Source of the DNA: Lacibacter luteus
Lineage (GTDB): Bacteria; Bacteroidota; Bacteroidia; Chitinophagales; Chitinophagaceae
Reading direction: 5' to 3'
Assembly (NCBI RefSeq): GCF_004118265.1
Contig: NZ_SDHW01000006.1
Span: 186,001-250,000 of the forward strand
Length of the DNA: 64,000 nt
In this document: piece by piece, positions 1 to 9,313 of the stretch
Numbering within the stretch: the stretch's first letter is position 1
Layout: each line of letters opens with the position of its first letter
Translations under genes and position numbers: made by a program
The notes under the pieces: generated by a model
Databases searched by the model: none
Seen by the model: only the letters and a program-made list of their open reading frames with translations
Told to the model about the DNA's origin: nothing

Positions 1-73
1 GAAATTGGTAGACAAGCCACTTTGAGGTGGTGGTGTTCGAAAGGACGTGCTGGTTCGAATCCAGTCCCGGGCA
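1..73 (+). tRNA. tRNA-Leu(GAG), 5' end cut off by the window
   Basis: The window opens in the D arm. The anticodon stem pairs CCACT (with one wobble) with GGTGG around the loop TTGAGGT, which places T33 before anticodon GAG. A variable arm follows, as expected for tRNA-Leu, then a T loop TTCGAAT and the acceptor strand CCCGGGC with discriminator A. CCA is not encoded. The acceptor 5' strand lies outside the window. Confidence 0.9.
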
Positions 74-74
74 C

Positions 75-104
75 AAAAAAGCAGTTCAATTGAACTGCTT
101 TTTT
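75..104 (+). terminator. intrinsic terminator of the tRNA-Leu gene
   Basis: An 18-bp perfect palindrome (81-98, GCAGTTCAA and its complement) is flanked by six A on the left and six T on the right. It can act in both directions. It starts two bases after the tRNA. Confidence 0.85.
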
Positions 105-125
105 GATTTTGACATTTGTGATTAA

Positions 126-155
126 CCGGGAGGAAAGTCGACACAATCCTCCGGG
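126..155 (-). terminator. possible weak hairpin terminator after the cysK-like gene
   Basis: CCGGGAGGA (126-134) pairs with TCCTCCGGG (147-155) with one mismatch, about 40 bases past the stop of the minus-strand gene at 194. There is no U tract, so termination by it is uncertain. Confidence 0.3.
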
Positions 156-193
156 TACAATCAACATGAGAAAACATTCTTACTTAAACCAAA

Positions 194-1285
194 TTATAAT
201 CGATCGATTGCTTTGTAATCGATCAGTTCAATATGTTGTGATAAATATTCCTGGCGCATCGGTTGTTCTTTCATTAAGTCGGTGCTCAGGTATTTTTTAT
301 TACTGTCGCTGAATACGGTTACAACAACTTTATCTGCACCCATTTCGTTCTGCAACTGAATAGCACCTAAAAAATTAGCACCCGATGAAATACCTACTGC
401 CAATCCTAATTGCTTCGCTAACTTCTGTGCCATGATGATGGAATCACCATCGGATGCTTTTACTACTTTATCTAATTGATCAAGCTTTACAATAGCAGGA
501 ATAAATTCATCGGAAATACCTTGTATTCGATGCGAACCAACTTTATAACCAGTGGAAAGTGTGGGTGATTCTGCAGGCTCCAACGGATGTACTTTAATGG
601 CAGGATTACGCTTACGCAAATAATTACCCATGCCCATTACTGTACCACCTGTGCCCACACCAGCAACAAATGCATCGGGTGTAAGATCGATGCTTTGCAA
701 CTGCATCCAAATTTCTTTGGCGGTTGTTTTTTCATGTGCTTCAGCATTGTATAAATTTTCAAATTGCTGCGGTAAGAAAACTGTTTTATCTGCAGCAGCC
801 ATTTGTTCACTCAATGCAATACTGCCGAGGAAACCACCTTCTTCTTTGCTGATGAGTACCACATCAGCACCAAGACTCTTGATGATATCAATACGTTCTT
901 TACTGAGCCAGTTGGGCATAATGATGGTTACATCATGTCCCAATGCTTTACCAATTGCACTGAAGGCAATACCGGTGTTGCCACTTGTGGCTTCCACAAT
1001 GGTATCGCCTGGTTTTATTTTATTCTGACGATAGGCTTGCTGTAAAATATACAGGGCCATACGGTCTTTAATACTCCCGGTAAGATTATAGTTCTCACAC
1101 TTCACATAAATTTTTCTGCACTCGTCTTTGTATTTGTAAGCAATTTCAAGCATAGGTGTATTGCCCACCAATCCCCAGAGGTGACGAAACTTGCTTTCCA
1201 ATTTATCCGATACGGAAGGTGAAGCATCATAACAACCGCAATCGTTGTTGATGCTGTTTGATGTTAGTTCGTTCTGCATGATCAT
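194..1285 (-). CDS. PLP-dependent cysteine synthase / cystathionine beta-synthase family enzyme
   Basis: A fold-type II PLP enzyme. The PLP lysine is K73 in TGSIKDR, the substrate-binding loop TSGNTG is at about 100-105, and the glycine-rich phosphate loop GVGTGGT is near 210. At 363 residues it is longer than typical CysK (about 310) because of an extra C-terminal tail of roughly 40 residues, in the manner of a CBS catalytic core without Bateman domains. It probably makes cysteine from O-acetylserine and sulfide, or cystathionine from homocysteine; the sequence does not decide. It begins 4 bp after the stop of dsbD, so the two are almost certainly co-transcribed. This places a cysteine-forming enzyme next to thiol-redox genes. 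An alternative ATG lies two codons downstream (1279). Confidence 0.88.
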   Translation of the reverse strand: MIMQNELTSNSINNDCGCYDASPSVSDKLESKFRHLWGLVGNTPMLEIAYKYKDECRKIYVKCENYNLTGSIKDRMALYILQQAYRQNKIKPGDTIVEATSGNTGIAFSAIGKALGHDVTIIMPNWLSKERIDIIKSLGADVVLISKEEGGFLGSIALSEQMAAADKTVFLPQQFENLYNAEAHEKTTAKEIWMQLQSIDLTPDAFVAGVGTGGTVMGMGNYLRKRNPAIKVHPLEPAESPTLSTGYKVGSHRIQGISDEFIPAIVKLDQLDKVVKASDGDSIIMAQKLAKQLGLAVGISSGANFLGAIQLQNEMGADKVVVTVFSDSNKKYLSTDLMKEQPMRQEYLSQHIELIDYKAIDRL

Positions 1286-1289
1286 AGTT

Positions 1290-3290
1290 TTACTGATTGC
1301 CTGCTGCGTATTTTTCTTTTACGGTATCCAGCAGTTGTTTAAACTTGTTGATATCCGGATCATAACCATATCCATCGGGAACGATCCTTTTTTCATTGGC
1401 ATCGAGGAAGAAATAATAGGGTTGACTGTTGGCACCATAGCTTGTTACCTGCAGGTCTGCATTTTTATCGCCCAGCGTTTCCACTTGTTTGCTCAATGCT
1501 TTGGAGAAATAATGTTCACTCTCCGGCAGGTCAACATTCTGCACATCCACATACAACGATACGATCACAAAATCTTCTTTCAGTTTATTCATCACTGCTG
1601 CATCGCTCCACACCTGTCCTTCCATTTTGCGGCAGTTCACACAGTTGATACCGGTAAAATCAAGCATCAATGGTTTCTTTAATTTTCTTGCAACATCCAA
1701 TGCTTCATCATAATCGAAATAAGTGACCATGCCATACTTTGTTACCACTTCCGGTTCGTACACTTTCATCTGTTCATAATATTTCTGCGGATGCTGAGTA
1801 GCAGCGTTCCTTTCAGGGCGCTGATGAATACCTGCTCCCATTACAAAATCCTGTGTACCCATGGGCGGCACAAATGCACTGATGCTTTTTAATGGCGCAC
1901 CAAATAAACCGGGGATCATATACACAGCAAATGCAAAAGCAGTGATCGCAAACATCAACCTTGTTACAGTGAGATAGGGCAAACCAAAATCATTCTTTGG
2001 CAATTCATCATCGTGATGAAATTTGAGTTTACCCAACAGATAAATACCAAGTAATGCAAAGATGACGATCCATAACACTAAGAATACTTCACGATCCAAC
2101 AACCGCCATCCTTTTACCAAATCTGCATTCGATAAAAATTTCAATGCCAGTGCCAGCTCTAAAAAGCCGAGTGTTACTTTCACAGCATTCAACCAGCCGC
2201 CTGCTTTTCCCAATACATTTAATTTACTGGGGAAGAAAGCGAACAAAGCAAACGGTAATGCAAGAGCAGTGGAGAAACCAAGCATACCTACTAGGGGACC
2301 AAAATAACTTCCCTTTGAAGCAAGAACCAACAAATTACCAATGATAGGACCTGTGCAGGAGAATGATACCAGCACCAGTGTTAATGCCATAAAGAAGATA
2401 CCGAGAAAACTTCCGGTACTTGCTTTGGAGTCGCTCTTGTTTGTCCAGCTTGAGGGCAATGTAATTTCAAATGCTCCAAGAAATGAAAAACCAAAGATCA
2501 AAAACAAAGCAAAGAACACAAGATTGGCGATCCAGTTGGTGGCAAGGTTATTCAACGCTGCCGGACCAAAAATGAGTGTGACCAAAAAGCCAAGCAGTGT
2601 AAAGATCACCACAATAGAACCTGCATAATACAAAGCATTGCGGATACCTTCTGCTTTTGTTTTGCTGCGTTTGGTAAAGAAACTAACGGTAACGGGTATC
2701 ATTGAATACACACAAGGTGTAAGCAATGCCAGTAAACCACCGCCAAAGGCAGCAAGAAATATCCAGAGCAATGATTTATCTGCAACAGAATTACTCCCAT
2801 CAGCAGCTGTGTTTACTGCTGTCGTTTCCGGTTGAATAAAAAACTTAAACGATTGCTCACCGGGTAAGTATTCATCGCCTTTAGCAAAGAGGTAACTGAT
2901 GTTTCCTTTTACCAAAAAGCTATCGCTTGCAGTTGCATTGATCTTTTGCTCCCACAACACCGAATCGGAAAAGAAACTTACCTGCGCCTTTGTGCCGGCA
3001 TCAAGTTCTGTTTTTGCTGTTCCTTTTTCGGTAACAGTGCCCGACAAATATTTGGCAGCAGCAGAATCGAAATTGAGTGTTGAGAATAACACATCTTCTT
3101 CTTTCTTCTGCAAAGCAAACAGTTTATACCCGGGCTTAATACTCACCCTTAACTGCAACAGCATTTCCTTATCGCTGATGCGTTGTTTGTTATAACTGAA
3201 TGTTACAGCCGACGAATCGGCAGCCTGCAACTGAACTGCTGTTGTAACAAAGCAGAACAGCAGGCCAAGAACCGCACAGATCTTTCTCAT
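1290..3290 (-). CDS. dsbD: thiol:disulfide interchange protein DsbD
   Basis: Passes electrons from cytoplasmic thioredoxin across the inner membrane to periplasmic thiol proteins. Signal peptide at 1-23, periplasmic N-domain to about 155, then a multi-pass membrane domain from about 172 to 460 holding the paired cysteines C193 (TPCVYSMIP) and C312 (SCTGP), and a C-terminal thioredoxin domain with CVNC at 550-553. The length of 666 residues is near that of full DsbD. The N-domain lacks an obvious disulfide pair; the small protein just upstream has two cysteines and a related domain, so it may supply that function. It lies 7 bp after that gene and 4 bp before the cysK-like gene, in one operon. 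A likely job is to keep the two TlpA proteins of this locus reduced. Confidence 0.93.
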   Translation of the reverse strand: MRKICAVLGLLFCFVTTAVQLQAADSSAVTFSYNKQRISDKEMLLQLRVSIKPGYKLFALQKKEEDVLFSTLNFDSAAAKYLSGTVTEKGTAKTELDAGTKAQVSFFSDSVLWEQKINATASDSFLVKGNISYLFAKGDEYLPGEQSFKFFIQPETTAVNTAADGSNSVADKSLLWIFLAAFGGGLLALLTPCVYSMIPVTVSFFTKRSKTKAEGIRNALYYAGSIVVIFTLLGFLVTLIFGPAALNNLATNWIANLVFFALFLIFGFSFLGAFEITLPSSWTNKSDSKASTGSFLGIFFMALTLVLVSFSCTGPIIGNLLVLASKGSYFGPLVGMLGFSTALALPFALFAFFPSKLNVLGKAGGWLNAVKVTLGFLELALALKFLSNADLVKGWRLLDREVFLVLWIVIFALLGIYLLGKLKFHHDDELPKNDFGLPYLTVTRLMFAITAFAFAVYMIPGLFGAPLKSISAFVPPMGTQDFVMGAGIHQRPERNAATQHPQKYYEQMKVYEPEVVTKYGMVTYFDYDEALDVARKLKKPLMLDFTGINCVNCRKMEGQVWSDAAVMNKLKEDFVIVSLYVDVQNVDLPESEHYFSKALSKQVETLGDKNADLQVTSYGANSQPYYFFLDANEKRIVPDGYGYDPDINKFKQLLDTVKEKYAAGNQ

Positions 3291-3297
3291 CGTTTAA

Positions 3298-3750
3298 CTA
3301 TTGAATGGCCAATGAAAATTTATTGCTGGTGGGTGGTAAACACTGTGTATCGTTACACACCATGAACTCAACCGTTCCTGATACAGCTGTTTTAACAGCT
3401 GCTTTTACTTTAATGGTTTGCACAAAGTTTACCGTGTTGGAAAACTGTTTTACATCCACACCAAACAATTCTTCATGGCGTTGTTCAAGCTTACCCACTT
3501 CTTTGGCTTTACCTACCAGTGTAATCAATGGATTTTTAGTAAAGTTGATAGCTGTTGGTACAGGCCCGCCATCGGGTGTTGTTTGTGAATAGATATGCCA
3601 GCCTTTATCAATGGTGGCGGTAATATGCACTTCGTACGTAGTGGCGTTTACTTTCTTTAATTTGTACGCCCACTTAACTGGGTTTTGTACCTTGGCATTG
3701 GCCATAAAGCCTGCCACTAATAACACAACGAACAATACTAGTTTCCTCAT
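3298..3750 (-). CDS. secreted DsbD N-terminal-domain-like protein
   Basis: A 150-residue protein with a signal peptide (about 1-19) and one domain like the N-terminal domain of DsbD (KGWHIYSQT and a late MVCNDTQC segment). The two cysteines in CNDTQC, about residues 132-137, could form the electron-accepting disulfide; this is inference from position. It lies 7 bp upstream of dsbD and 5 bp downstream of the metalloprotease, so it belongs to the same operon. It could be a separate periplasmic partner of DsbD. Confidence 0.8.
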   Translation of the reverse strand: MRKLVLFVVLLVAGFMANAKVQNPVKWAYKLKKVNATTYEVHITATIDKGWHIYSQTTPDGGPVPTAINFTKNPLITLVGKAKEVGKLEQRHEELFGVDVKQFSNTVNFVQTIKVKAAVKTAVSGTVEFMVCNDTQCLPPTSNKFSLAIQ

Positions 3751-3755
3751 GATCT

Positions 3756-6287
3756 TTATTTTTTAGTGTCAAGTGATGTGGTTAATCTGTCTGCAAGATC
3801 CTGCAGGTGTAATTTGGTGAGCGGATCGCTGCTGGTTGCAATCGCTGCTTTAATTTCTGCAAGCAACGTACGCATGTGTCCTTTCACGATTGACAGACCA
3901 TCATTCATCTTACTTACAGCAGCACTTGTATTTGGTGCACCGGGAACAGTTGCGGCAGGTGCTTCTGCGGTTAATGCGATCAAACGTTCAACATATAATT
4001 TCTGCAGATTACGACGATAGATGTCAATTGCTTTTGCTGATTTCAATTCGCTCCAGATGCCTCTCTTTAATTCATCCAACATTTCTTTTGCTGTATATGC
4101 CTGTGCTCCATGAACTGATTCAAACAACAATAATTTGCTGATGGTTGCATTACTGAGCAAACGACCGAGTGCTCCGTTCTGCATGTTAGCAATCGTATTC
4201 ATATCACCTGCGCCTGTTAACGAGAATATCTTTTTATCGAGTAACCAGGTTGGTGTGGTAAACAATTGTTCCTGTAAGAAAGCCATGGCTTCTTTTTGTT
4301 TTGCTTTCGATACAAACTCGATCACCGAACCATTTTCTTCCACTGTTTTTGGCGTGGTCATAATACCACCGATATTTTTTGCTGCATGGCCCATGTAACG
4401 GTTGAACTGTCCTGTTACTTCCGTATACATTTCACGCAGGCTTGCATAACCTTCTGTTGGTTCTTTTGTCCAGGTGATAAGATTAGGTACAATGCGCTTC
4501 AGATTTTTAATACCATACAATCCTGCTTTCATCGCATTGTCGCCAAGATCTTCGTTTTGTCCACGTGGATCGTTTGCATCTGTTTCTGTACCAAACCACA
4601 AATAAGGGTTTGCAGTTGTTTTACTGATGATCCAGTTGTTCAATGTTTCTTTTTGTTCTTCCGGCATCCATCTGTAACCCCATTCAATGGCCCACTTATC
4701 ATATTCACCAATACGTGGAAACAGGTTGTTGCGATCAATATTATCTTCCGGTTGTGCCACATAGTTAAAACGTGCATAGTCCATGATAGATGGTGTGTGA
4801 CCATGTTCTGTCAACCACTTATTATCACGCAGTTTTTCAACAGGCACAGTTGAAGAAGAACCAAAGTTGTGACGAAGGCCCAATGTATGTCCTACTTCAT
4901 GCGATGATACAAAACGAATAAGTTGCCCCATCAGTTCATCATCAAACTGCATGCTTCTTGCTTTTGGATCAAGTGGTGATACTTGCACCATATACCAGTT
5001 ATGCACCAGCTCCATAATGTTATGGTACCAGTTGATATGTGTTTCCATAATTTCACCACTACGAGGATCATGCACATGCGGACCACTTGCGTTTGCTACA
5101 TCCGATGGTTTGTACACGATCACATTATGTCGTGCATCTTCCACACTCCATTCAGGATCATTCTTCGGAGCTTCTTTTGCAATGATGGCATTCTTCCAAC
5201 CTGCTTTTTCAAATGCAGCCTGCCAATCGTTTACACCCTGTATTAAATAAGGCACCCATTTTTTTGGTGTTGCCGGATCGATATAATAAATGATGGGATT
5301 TTTTGGTTCTACCAATTCACCACGCTTATACTTTTCAATGTCTTCTGCTTTTGGTTCCAGTCTCCAGCGTGTGATCATGGCCGTTGTTTTCACACCCTGA
5401 GGATTTGCATCAAAGTCAACAAAGCCTGTTGCGAAATAACCAACCCTGTTATCGAAATAACGTGGCTTCATAGGTGTTTTTGGTAACAACACTAAGGAGC
5501 TGTTGAGTTCGTAAGTTGCAGGTGCACCTGTTGCCGGACCAAAACTTTGTTGTCCCTGTTGTTGTGCAGGTGTACGCATATAGGTACGCACAGTTCCGAT
5601 CTCGATATTTTGTGGAAATGATTTCATGCCGCTGATAAATGATTTATCGGGCTGCATCATACCCAATGAAAGCTGGCGCTTGGTCATTGCTTCGAAGTAA
5701 AAAATATCGTTATCAGTATTGATGTAATCAGTGAAGTCGATCACCACTCCGGCAGAATCTTTCGCCAACGCTTTAATATCGAATGATGCAACAATGGGTT
5801 GCAGGTTCGAATTCATCACCGAACGATACATTCCATTTTCACTGCTGTCTTTCGATACTTCCTGGTGCGATACACTGTATAAAAACAATTTGTTATTGGG
5901 ACCTTTTGCAAAACGGATCACATTTTCACCGATCATATCACCGGCATAACCCATAAAACCTGCTCTGCCGCCAGCGGCTGATTTGGCAATACGGTTCACC
6001 ACTAATATTTCTCTGCCAAGTAATGAATCCGGAATTTCCAACAGGTAACGTTCACTTACTTTATGCACGCTGAACATGCCTTTATCTGTTCGTGCAGATG
6101 CAGGCACAACTTCCTGGTATGGTCTTAACCCGCCTGCAGCAGGTGGACGCATTGTTCTGTTTCCGCCATTTGTTGTATCGGCTGGAGCTGTTGTTGGTCT
6201 TGCTTGTGCAGTTAATTCATTGCTGCATAGTAAAAGACCTGATAGGGCAACTGAAAAAAAGAAGCACTGTTTTACTTTACGAATCAT
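3756..6287 (-). CDS. zinc-dependent metalloprotease (DUF5117/DUF4953-type)
   Basis: An 843-residue secreted protein with a signal peptide ending near residue 29 and a Gly/Pro/Thr-rich stretch after it. The zinc motif HEVGHTLGLRH is at 463-473 (three His ligands and the catalytic Glu464), followed by a conserved NFGSS. The N-terminal part matches the DUF5118/DUF5117 region found with this peptidase in Bacteroidota. It probably hydrolyses peptides or proteins outside the inner membrane; the substrate is unknown. The gene starts the run metalloprotease, DsbD N-domain protein, dsbD, cysK-like. Enzymes of this type are, from memory, common beside SusC/SusD pairs with DUF4843 and PKD-like lipoproteins, as here. 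Confidence 0.88.
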   Translation of the reverse strand: MIRKVKQCFFFSVALSGLLLCSNELTAQARPTTAPADTTNGGNRTMRPPAAGGLRPYQEVVPASARTDKGMFSVHKVSERYLLEIPDSLLGREILVVNRIAKSAAGGRAGFMGYAGDMIGENVIRFAKGPNNKLFLYSVSHQEVSKDSSENGMYRSVMNSNLQPIVASFDIKALAKDSAGVVIDFTDYINTDNDIFYFEAMTKRQLSLGMMQPDKSFISGMKSFPQNIEIGTVRTYMRTPAQQQGQQSFGPATGAPATYELNSSLVLLPKTPMKPRYFDNRVGYFATGFVDFDANPQGVKTTAMITRWRLEPKAEDIEKYKRGELVEPKNPIIYYIDPATPKKWVPYLIQGVNDWQAAFEKAGWKNAIIAKEAPKNDPEWSVEDARHNVIVYKPSDVANASGPHVHDPRSGEIMETHINWYHNIMELVHNWYMVQVSPLDPKARSMQFDDELMGQLIRFVSSHEVGHTLGLRHNFGSSSTVPVEKLRDNKWLTEHGHTPSIMDYARFNYVAQPEDNIDRNNLFPRIGEYDKWAIEWGYRWMPEEQKETLNNWIISKTTANPYLWFGTETDANDPRGQNEDLGDNAMKAGLYGIKNLKRIVPNLITWTKEPTEGYASLREMYTEVTGQFNRYMGHAAKNIGGIMTTPKTVEENGSVIEFVSKAKQKEAMAFLQEQLFTTPTWLLDKKIFSLTGAGDMNTIANMQNGALGRLLSNATISKLLLFESVHGAQAYTAKEMLDELKRGIWSELKSAKAIDIYRRNLQKLYVERLIALTAEAPAATVPGAPNTSAAVSKMNDGLSIVKGHMRTLLAEIKAAIATSSDPLTKLHLQDLADRLTTSLDTKK

Positions 6288-6510
6288 GGTTTGTTTTTTA
6301 TCGTCTTGAAGGAAACTGCTTTTGAAAACTTTGATAGTAGACTAACAACTGTGCAGTTTTACCCCAAGAACAGGTAACATTATTTTTTTACGGGCAAAGC
6401 AATCCCTTACCCCATCATTTAAAGAGTTTTAAAACCGTTCATCAACTGTTTTTTTTAGTGATCGTATTTACGCAACCACTAACGGAGCATTAAAGTGCAG
6501 GTGGATTTTG

Positions 6511-6546
6511 TTCACTTGCCCCGGCCTTAAGGCCGGGGCAAGTGAA
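6511..6546. repeat. 36-bp perfect palindrome between the TlpA and metalloprotease genes
   Basis: The arms read TTCACTTGCCCCGGCCTT and its exact reverse complement with no loop bases. It begins 8 bases past the stop of the minus-strand TlpA gene, so it may end that transcript, though neither side has a T tract. The rest of the 266-bp gap (6288-6510) shows no gene; it must hold the leader of the metalloprotease gene, but I found no clear promoter match. Confidence 0.75.
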
Positions 6547-6553
6547 GCAACAA

Positions 6554-8035
6554 CTATCCTTTCAAAGCCATTTCAATCATGGCATCAATTTCTTCAACAG
6601 CGAGTTCGTTGCCACCGGAGAAACCAATGAACTTAAAGCGGATATTTCCGTTCTTATCGATAATGAATTTGGTAGGAATGCCCGATACGCCAAAGCTTGA
6701 AACAACTTTATTTGTTCCTGATGCCTGGTCTTTCAGATCCATCATTACGTTGAATGTGTAATTATTTTCTTTGATATACTTGATAGCGTTCTCTGTAGCA
6801 ACTGCCGCCTCTTCACGCTCCCATGTATGAATAAAGAGGAAGGCAACATCCGGGTTGTCTTTGTATTTGCTTACTGCAGTTTGCATAGCGGGGAAAGAAG
6901 CTTTACAAGGGCCACACCATGTTGCCCAAAAATCAACGATCACAATCTTGCCTTTCAGGTCTGCCAATGAAACTGTTTTTCCTTCAAAGTTCACAAGACT
7001 GAATGCTGGCGCCGGTTTGTTGATGATCTGCTTCGCCAGATCTTTACGCACATTCGCTGCAAGTATCTTACGCACTTCGGCCATGTATGCATCAAACCCT
7101 GTTTCACCTTTCAGTTTTTTATACAGCACTTTCAGATTTTCGTTTACCTCAGGTGTTGCCAAACCATGGCGCACCAGTTCATCATATTTATCAAACGCTT
7201 CCTGGTCTCTGCCCAATGCCATATAAATTTTTGCAAACACTCCGTTCATCCCGATGCGGCGTGTACTGTCCGCTACATCGTATGCTTTTTGCTGATAGTC
7301 GAGCGCCTGTTGGTAATCTTTACTTTCAAGCAGAATGTTTGCATACATACTTAAATAAGAAGGATAGCCCATTGCTGCAAAACCTGCACCGGTAGAATCT
7401 TTCCAGATGGTTTTGTATTTGTATGCGTTATCGATGGCTTCCTGCATCAACAGTTTTGCTTCTTTGTAATGTCCGTTTTTAATAAATGAACGGATAGAAC
7501 CCATTGAGCCTTCGCCTTTCCAGAATTTCGATTCCATCATGTTCACATACAGCATTGCTTTCTTTACATTATCTTCTTCGGCAAATGCAGTAGCTAAATT
7601 ATTGCGTGCATAATCGTACATGATCCTGTCGTTACCGAATTTTGCAGGTGGAAATTTTTTCACCCATGCTTTATAAGCTGCTTCTTTTGTTGCAGTTGTT
7701 TTAGCTTCATAGATCTTGCTTGCTTCTTCGTTTCTTACCGCTGCACCTAATGGAAATTTGATCTTAATGGCTTTACCAATTGAATCTGACACATTTGTTT
7801 TCTGCAACTGATAAAAGTATTGCCTGGCTGTTGACCAATCGCTTTCGTTTTTGCTTTTCAGCAACTCATACATTTTTGAGGCAAGCAGATCTTTATCGGC
7901 CTGGTCTTTTGAATTAGCTAACCGTGTGTAATACCTGCGCAGGGTATCAGCCGCAGGACGACCGGTCTGTGCAAAAACAGATGACTGTGTGCAGAACAAA
8001 GCTGCTACAACAATAAGGAAACCAAGTTTTTTCAT
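6554..8035 (-). CDS. TlpA-family thioredoxin with a helical, TPR-like N-terminal region
   Basis: A 493-residue exported protein (signal peptide to about residue 23). Residues about 25-330 are alpha-helical with TPR-like character (for example YQQALDYQQKAYDVAD). The C-terminal domain from about 340 is an AhpC/TSA-thioredoxin fold with active site WCGPC (C374, C377) and the cis-Pro region SGIPTKFII. It probably reduces disulfides in the periplasm or on the outer surface, with DsbD as electron donor; the partner is not visible. It is followed by a long palindrome and preceded, 57 bp away, by a second TlpA gene. Confidence 0.85.
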   Translation of the reverse strand: MKKLGFLIVVAALFCTQSSVFAQTGRPAADTLRRYYTRLANSKDQADKDLLASKMYELLKSKNESDWSTARQYFYQLQKTNVSDSIGKAIKIKFPLGAAVRNEEASKIYEAKTTATKEAAYKAWVKKFPPAKFGNDRIMYDYARNNLATAFAEEDNVKKAMLYVNMMESKFWKGEGSMGSIRSFIKNGHYKEAKLLMQEAIDNAYKYKTIWKDSTGAGFAAMGYPSYLSMYANILLESKDYQQALDYQQKAYDVADSTRRIGMNGVFAKIYMALGRDQEAFDKYDELVRHGLATPEVNENLKVLYKKLKGETGFDAYMAEVRKILAANVRKDLAKQIINKPAPAFSLVNFEGKTVSLADLKGKIVIVDFWATWCGPCKASFPAMQTAVSKYKDNPDVAFLFIHTWEREEAAVATENAIKYIKENNYTFNVMMDLKDQASGTNKVVSSFGVSGIPTKFIIDKNGNIRFKFIGFSGGNELAVEEIDAMIEMALKG

Positions 8036-8092
8036 TTGCTTTTTGTTTACGAATACAGCAACAGCTGTATGAATGGTGATGAATAATGTTTA

Positions 8093-9223
8093 TCAGTTAA
8101 ATATTTCGGCAAGCTTTTCCCAGAGCAACTCAGCTCTTAAATTGTTGGCAATGATTTTTCCATTCGGATCAAGCAGAAAACTCGTAGGCACCACTTTAAC
8201 ACCCAACTCTTTTACAATACCACTCTCCCATCCTTTCAGATCACTTACATGGTACCAGTTCAATCCATCTTTGGCAATTGCTTTCATCCACATATCTTTT
8301 TTTGTATCGAGCGAAACACCAACGATCTCAAATCCTTTCTCATGATATTTTTGATACGCTTTTACTACGTTTGGATTTTCTCTGCGGCAGGGCACACACC
8401 AGCTTGCCCAAAAATCAACCAGTACATATTTTCCTTTTAACGAAGAGAGCTTTAATATTTTTCCTGATGTATCGGCAATAGCAAATGTTGGTGTAGCCCC
8501 CGGTTCAGTTTTGGCAGCAATCAAGAGATATTCTGATATCTGTTTTCCGAACGATGTATTCTTTCCTTTACTGTCGAGCAATGCAAAGAACTTTTTTACA
8601 CGGGGCAGATCGGTATAATTGATATAACGGTCAATGATAACGTATGCAGTAACAGGCGATGATGGATATTTTGAAACCATGACGTTAATGGCACTATCAG
8701 TACTGATGGTTAATGCAGCCATACCATCATCAAATGCTTTGCGCACAACTGAATCGGTTTGCATGGTTACATTGCCCGTACTGTCTTTTTTACCCGTAGC
8801 AAGCAAACGATAATATTCTCCGGCCCTGCTTGTAATAGCACTCCACAGTTCGCTCCACTCTTTAAACTGTATATGTGTTTCTGAACCTGTCACTGCTGCT
8901 TTACGCAGCTCGCCTTTGTTTGCTGTAATACTGATGTTGCTGTTTTCAACAAAAAGCGGCAACCCATCATTTGCCATACGCAGATAATAAAAATCAGCAT
9001 CTTTTACAGCGCCTTTAAAGGCAAACTTCCCACTCTTCAGTCTTGTTGAATCATTTACCCGTGTACCATCTTTTAAAAAATGACTTAAGTACACTTTGCC
9101 TGTATCAATACCATTCACTATTCCTGTAATAACAAATCCTTTTTTAACTGTCTGTGCTTTTGTTGCAGTTGCCAGCAACAGTGCACACAGTAACAATGCT
9201 GACAATCGTAGTTTGCTTTTCAT
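8093..9223 (-). CDS. TlpA-family disulfide reductase with an N-terminal DUF4369-like domain
   Basis: Start chosen at the ATG at 9223 because it gives a clean signal peptide (MKSKLRLSAL, cleavage near residue 23); the open frame extends upstream to 9268 but only through the intergenic hairpin. The protein has 376 residues. Residues about 28-120 resemble the beta-rich DUF4369 domain (GKVYLSHF, SGKFAFKGAV). The thioredoxin domain from about 240 carries WCVPC (C276, C279) and VVPTSFLLDP with the cis-Pro. It is a likely extracytoplasmic thiol reductase of the SusC/SusD locus. It differs from its neighbour in the N-terminal domain, so the two are not simple duplicates. Confidence 0.86.
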   Translation of the reverse strand: MKSKLRLSALLLCALLLATATKAQTVKKGFVITGIVNGIDTGKVYLSHFLKDGTRVNDSTRLKSGKFAFKGAVKDADFYYLRMANDGLPLFVENSNISITANKGELRKAAVTGSETHIQFKEWSELWSAITSRAGEYYRLLATGKKDSTGNVTMQTDSVVRKAFDDGMAALTISTDSAINVMVSKYPSSPVTAYVIIDRYINYTDLPRVKKFFALLDSKGKNTSFGKQISEYLLIAAKTEPGATPTFAIADTSGKILKLSSLKGKYVLVDFWASWCVPCRRENPNVVKAYQKYHEKGFEIVGVSLDTKKDMWMKAIAKDGLNWYHVSDLKGWESGIVKELGVKVVPTSFLLDPNGKIIANNLRAELLWEKLAEIFN

Positions 9224-9244
9224 GCTTTCTTTTTTTTTAAAAGG

Positions 9245-9286
9245 CAATACCGGGGACAGCAGAGACATTTTTTGTCCCCGGTATTG
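9245..9286 (-). terminator. strong hairpin between the PKD-like gene and the TlpA gene
   Basis: A perfect 14-bp stem (CAATACCGGGGACA at 9245-9258 with its complement at 9273-9286) lies in the 90-bp gap. Read on the minus strand it is followed by CCTTTTAAAA, not a true U tract. It may be a partial terminator or an mRNA-stabilising 3' structure that lowers expression of the two TlpA genes relative to SusC/SusD. Confidence 0.55.
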
Positions 9287-9313
9287 TGTATGAACAATTA
9301 AATTGAATAACTA

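Noticed and set aside
4296-4853. Plus-strand open frame of 185 codons inside the metalloprotease gene
   Set aside because: Lies fully antisense to a gene with a clear zinc motif; Cys/Phe/Ile-rich translation typical of a shadow.
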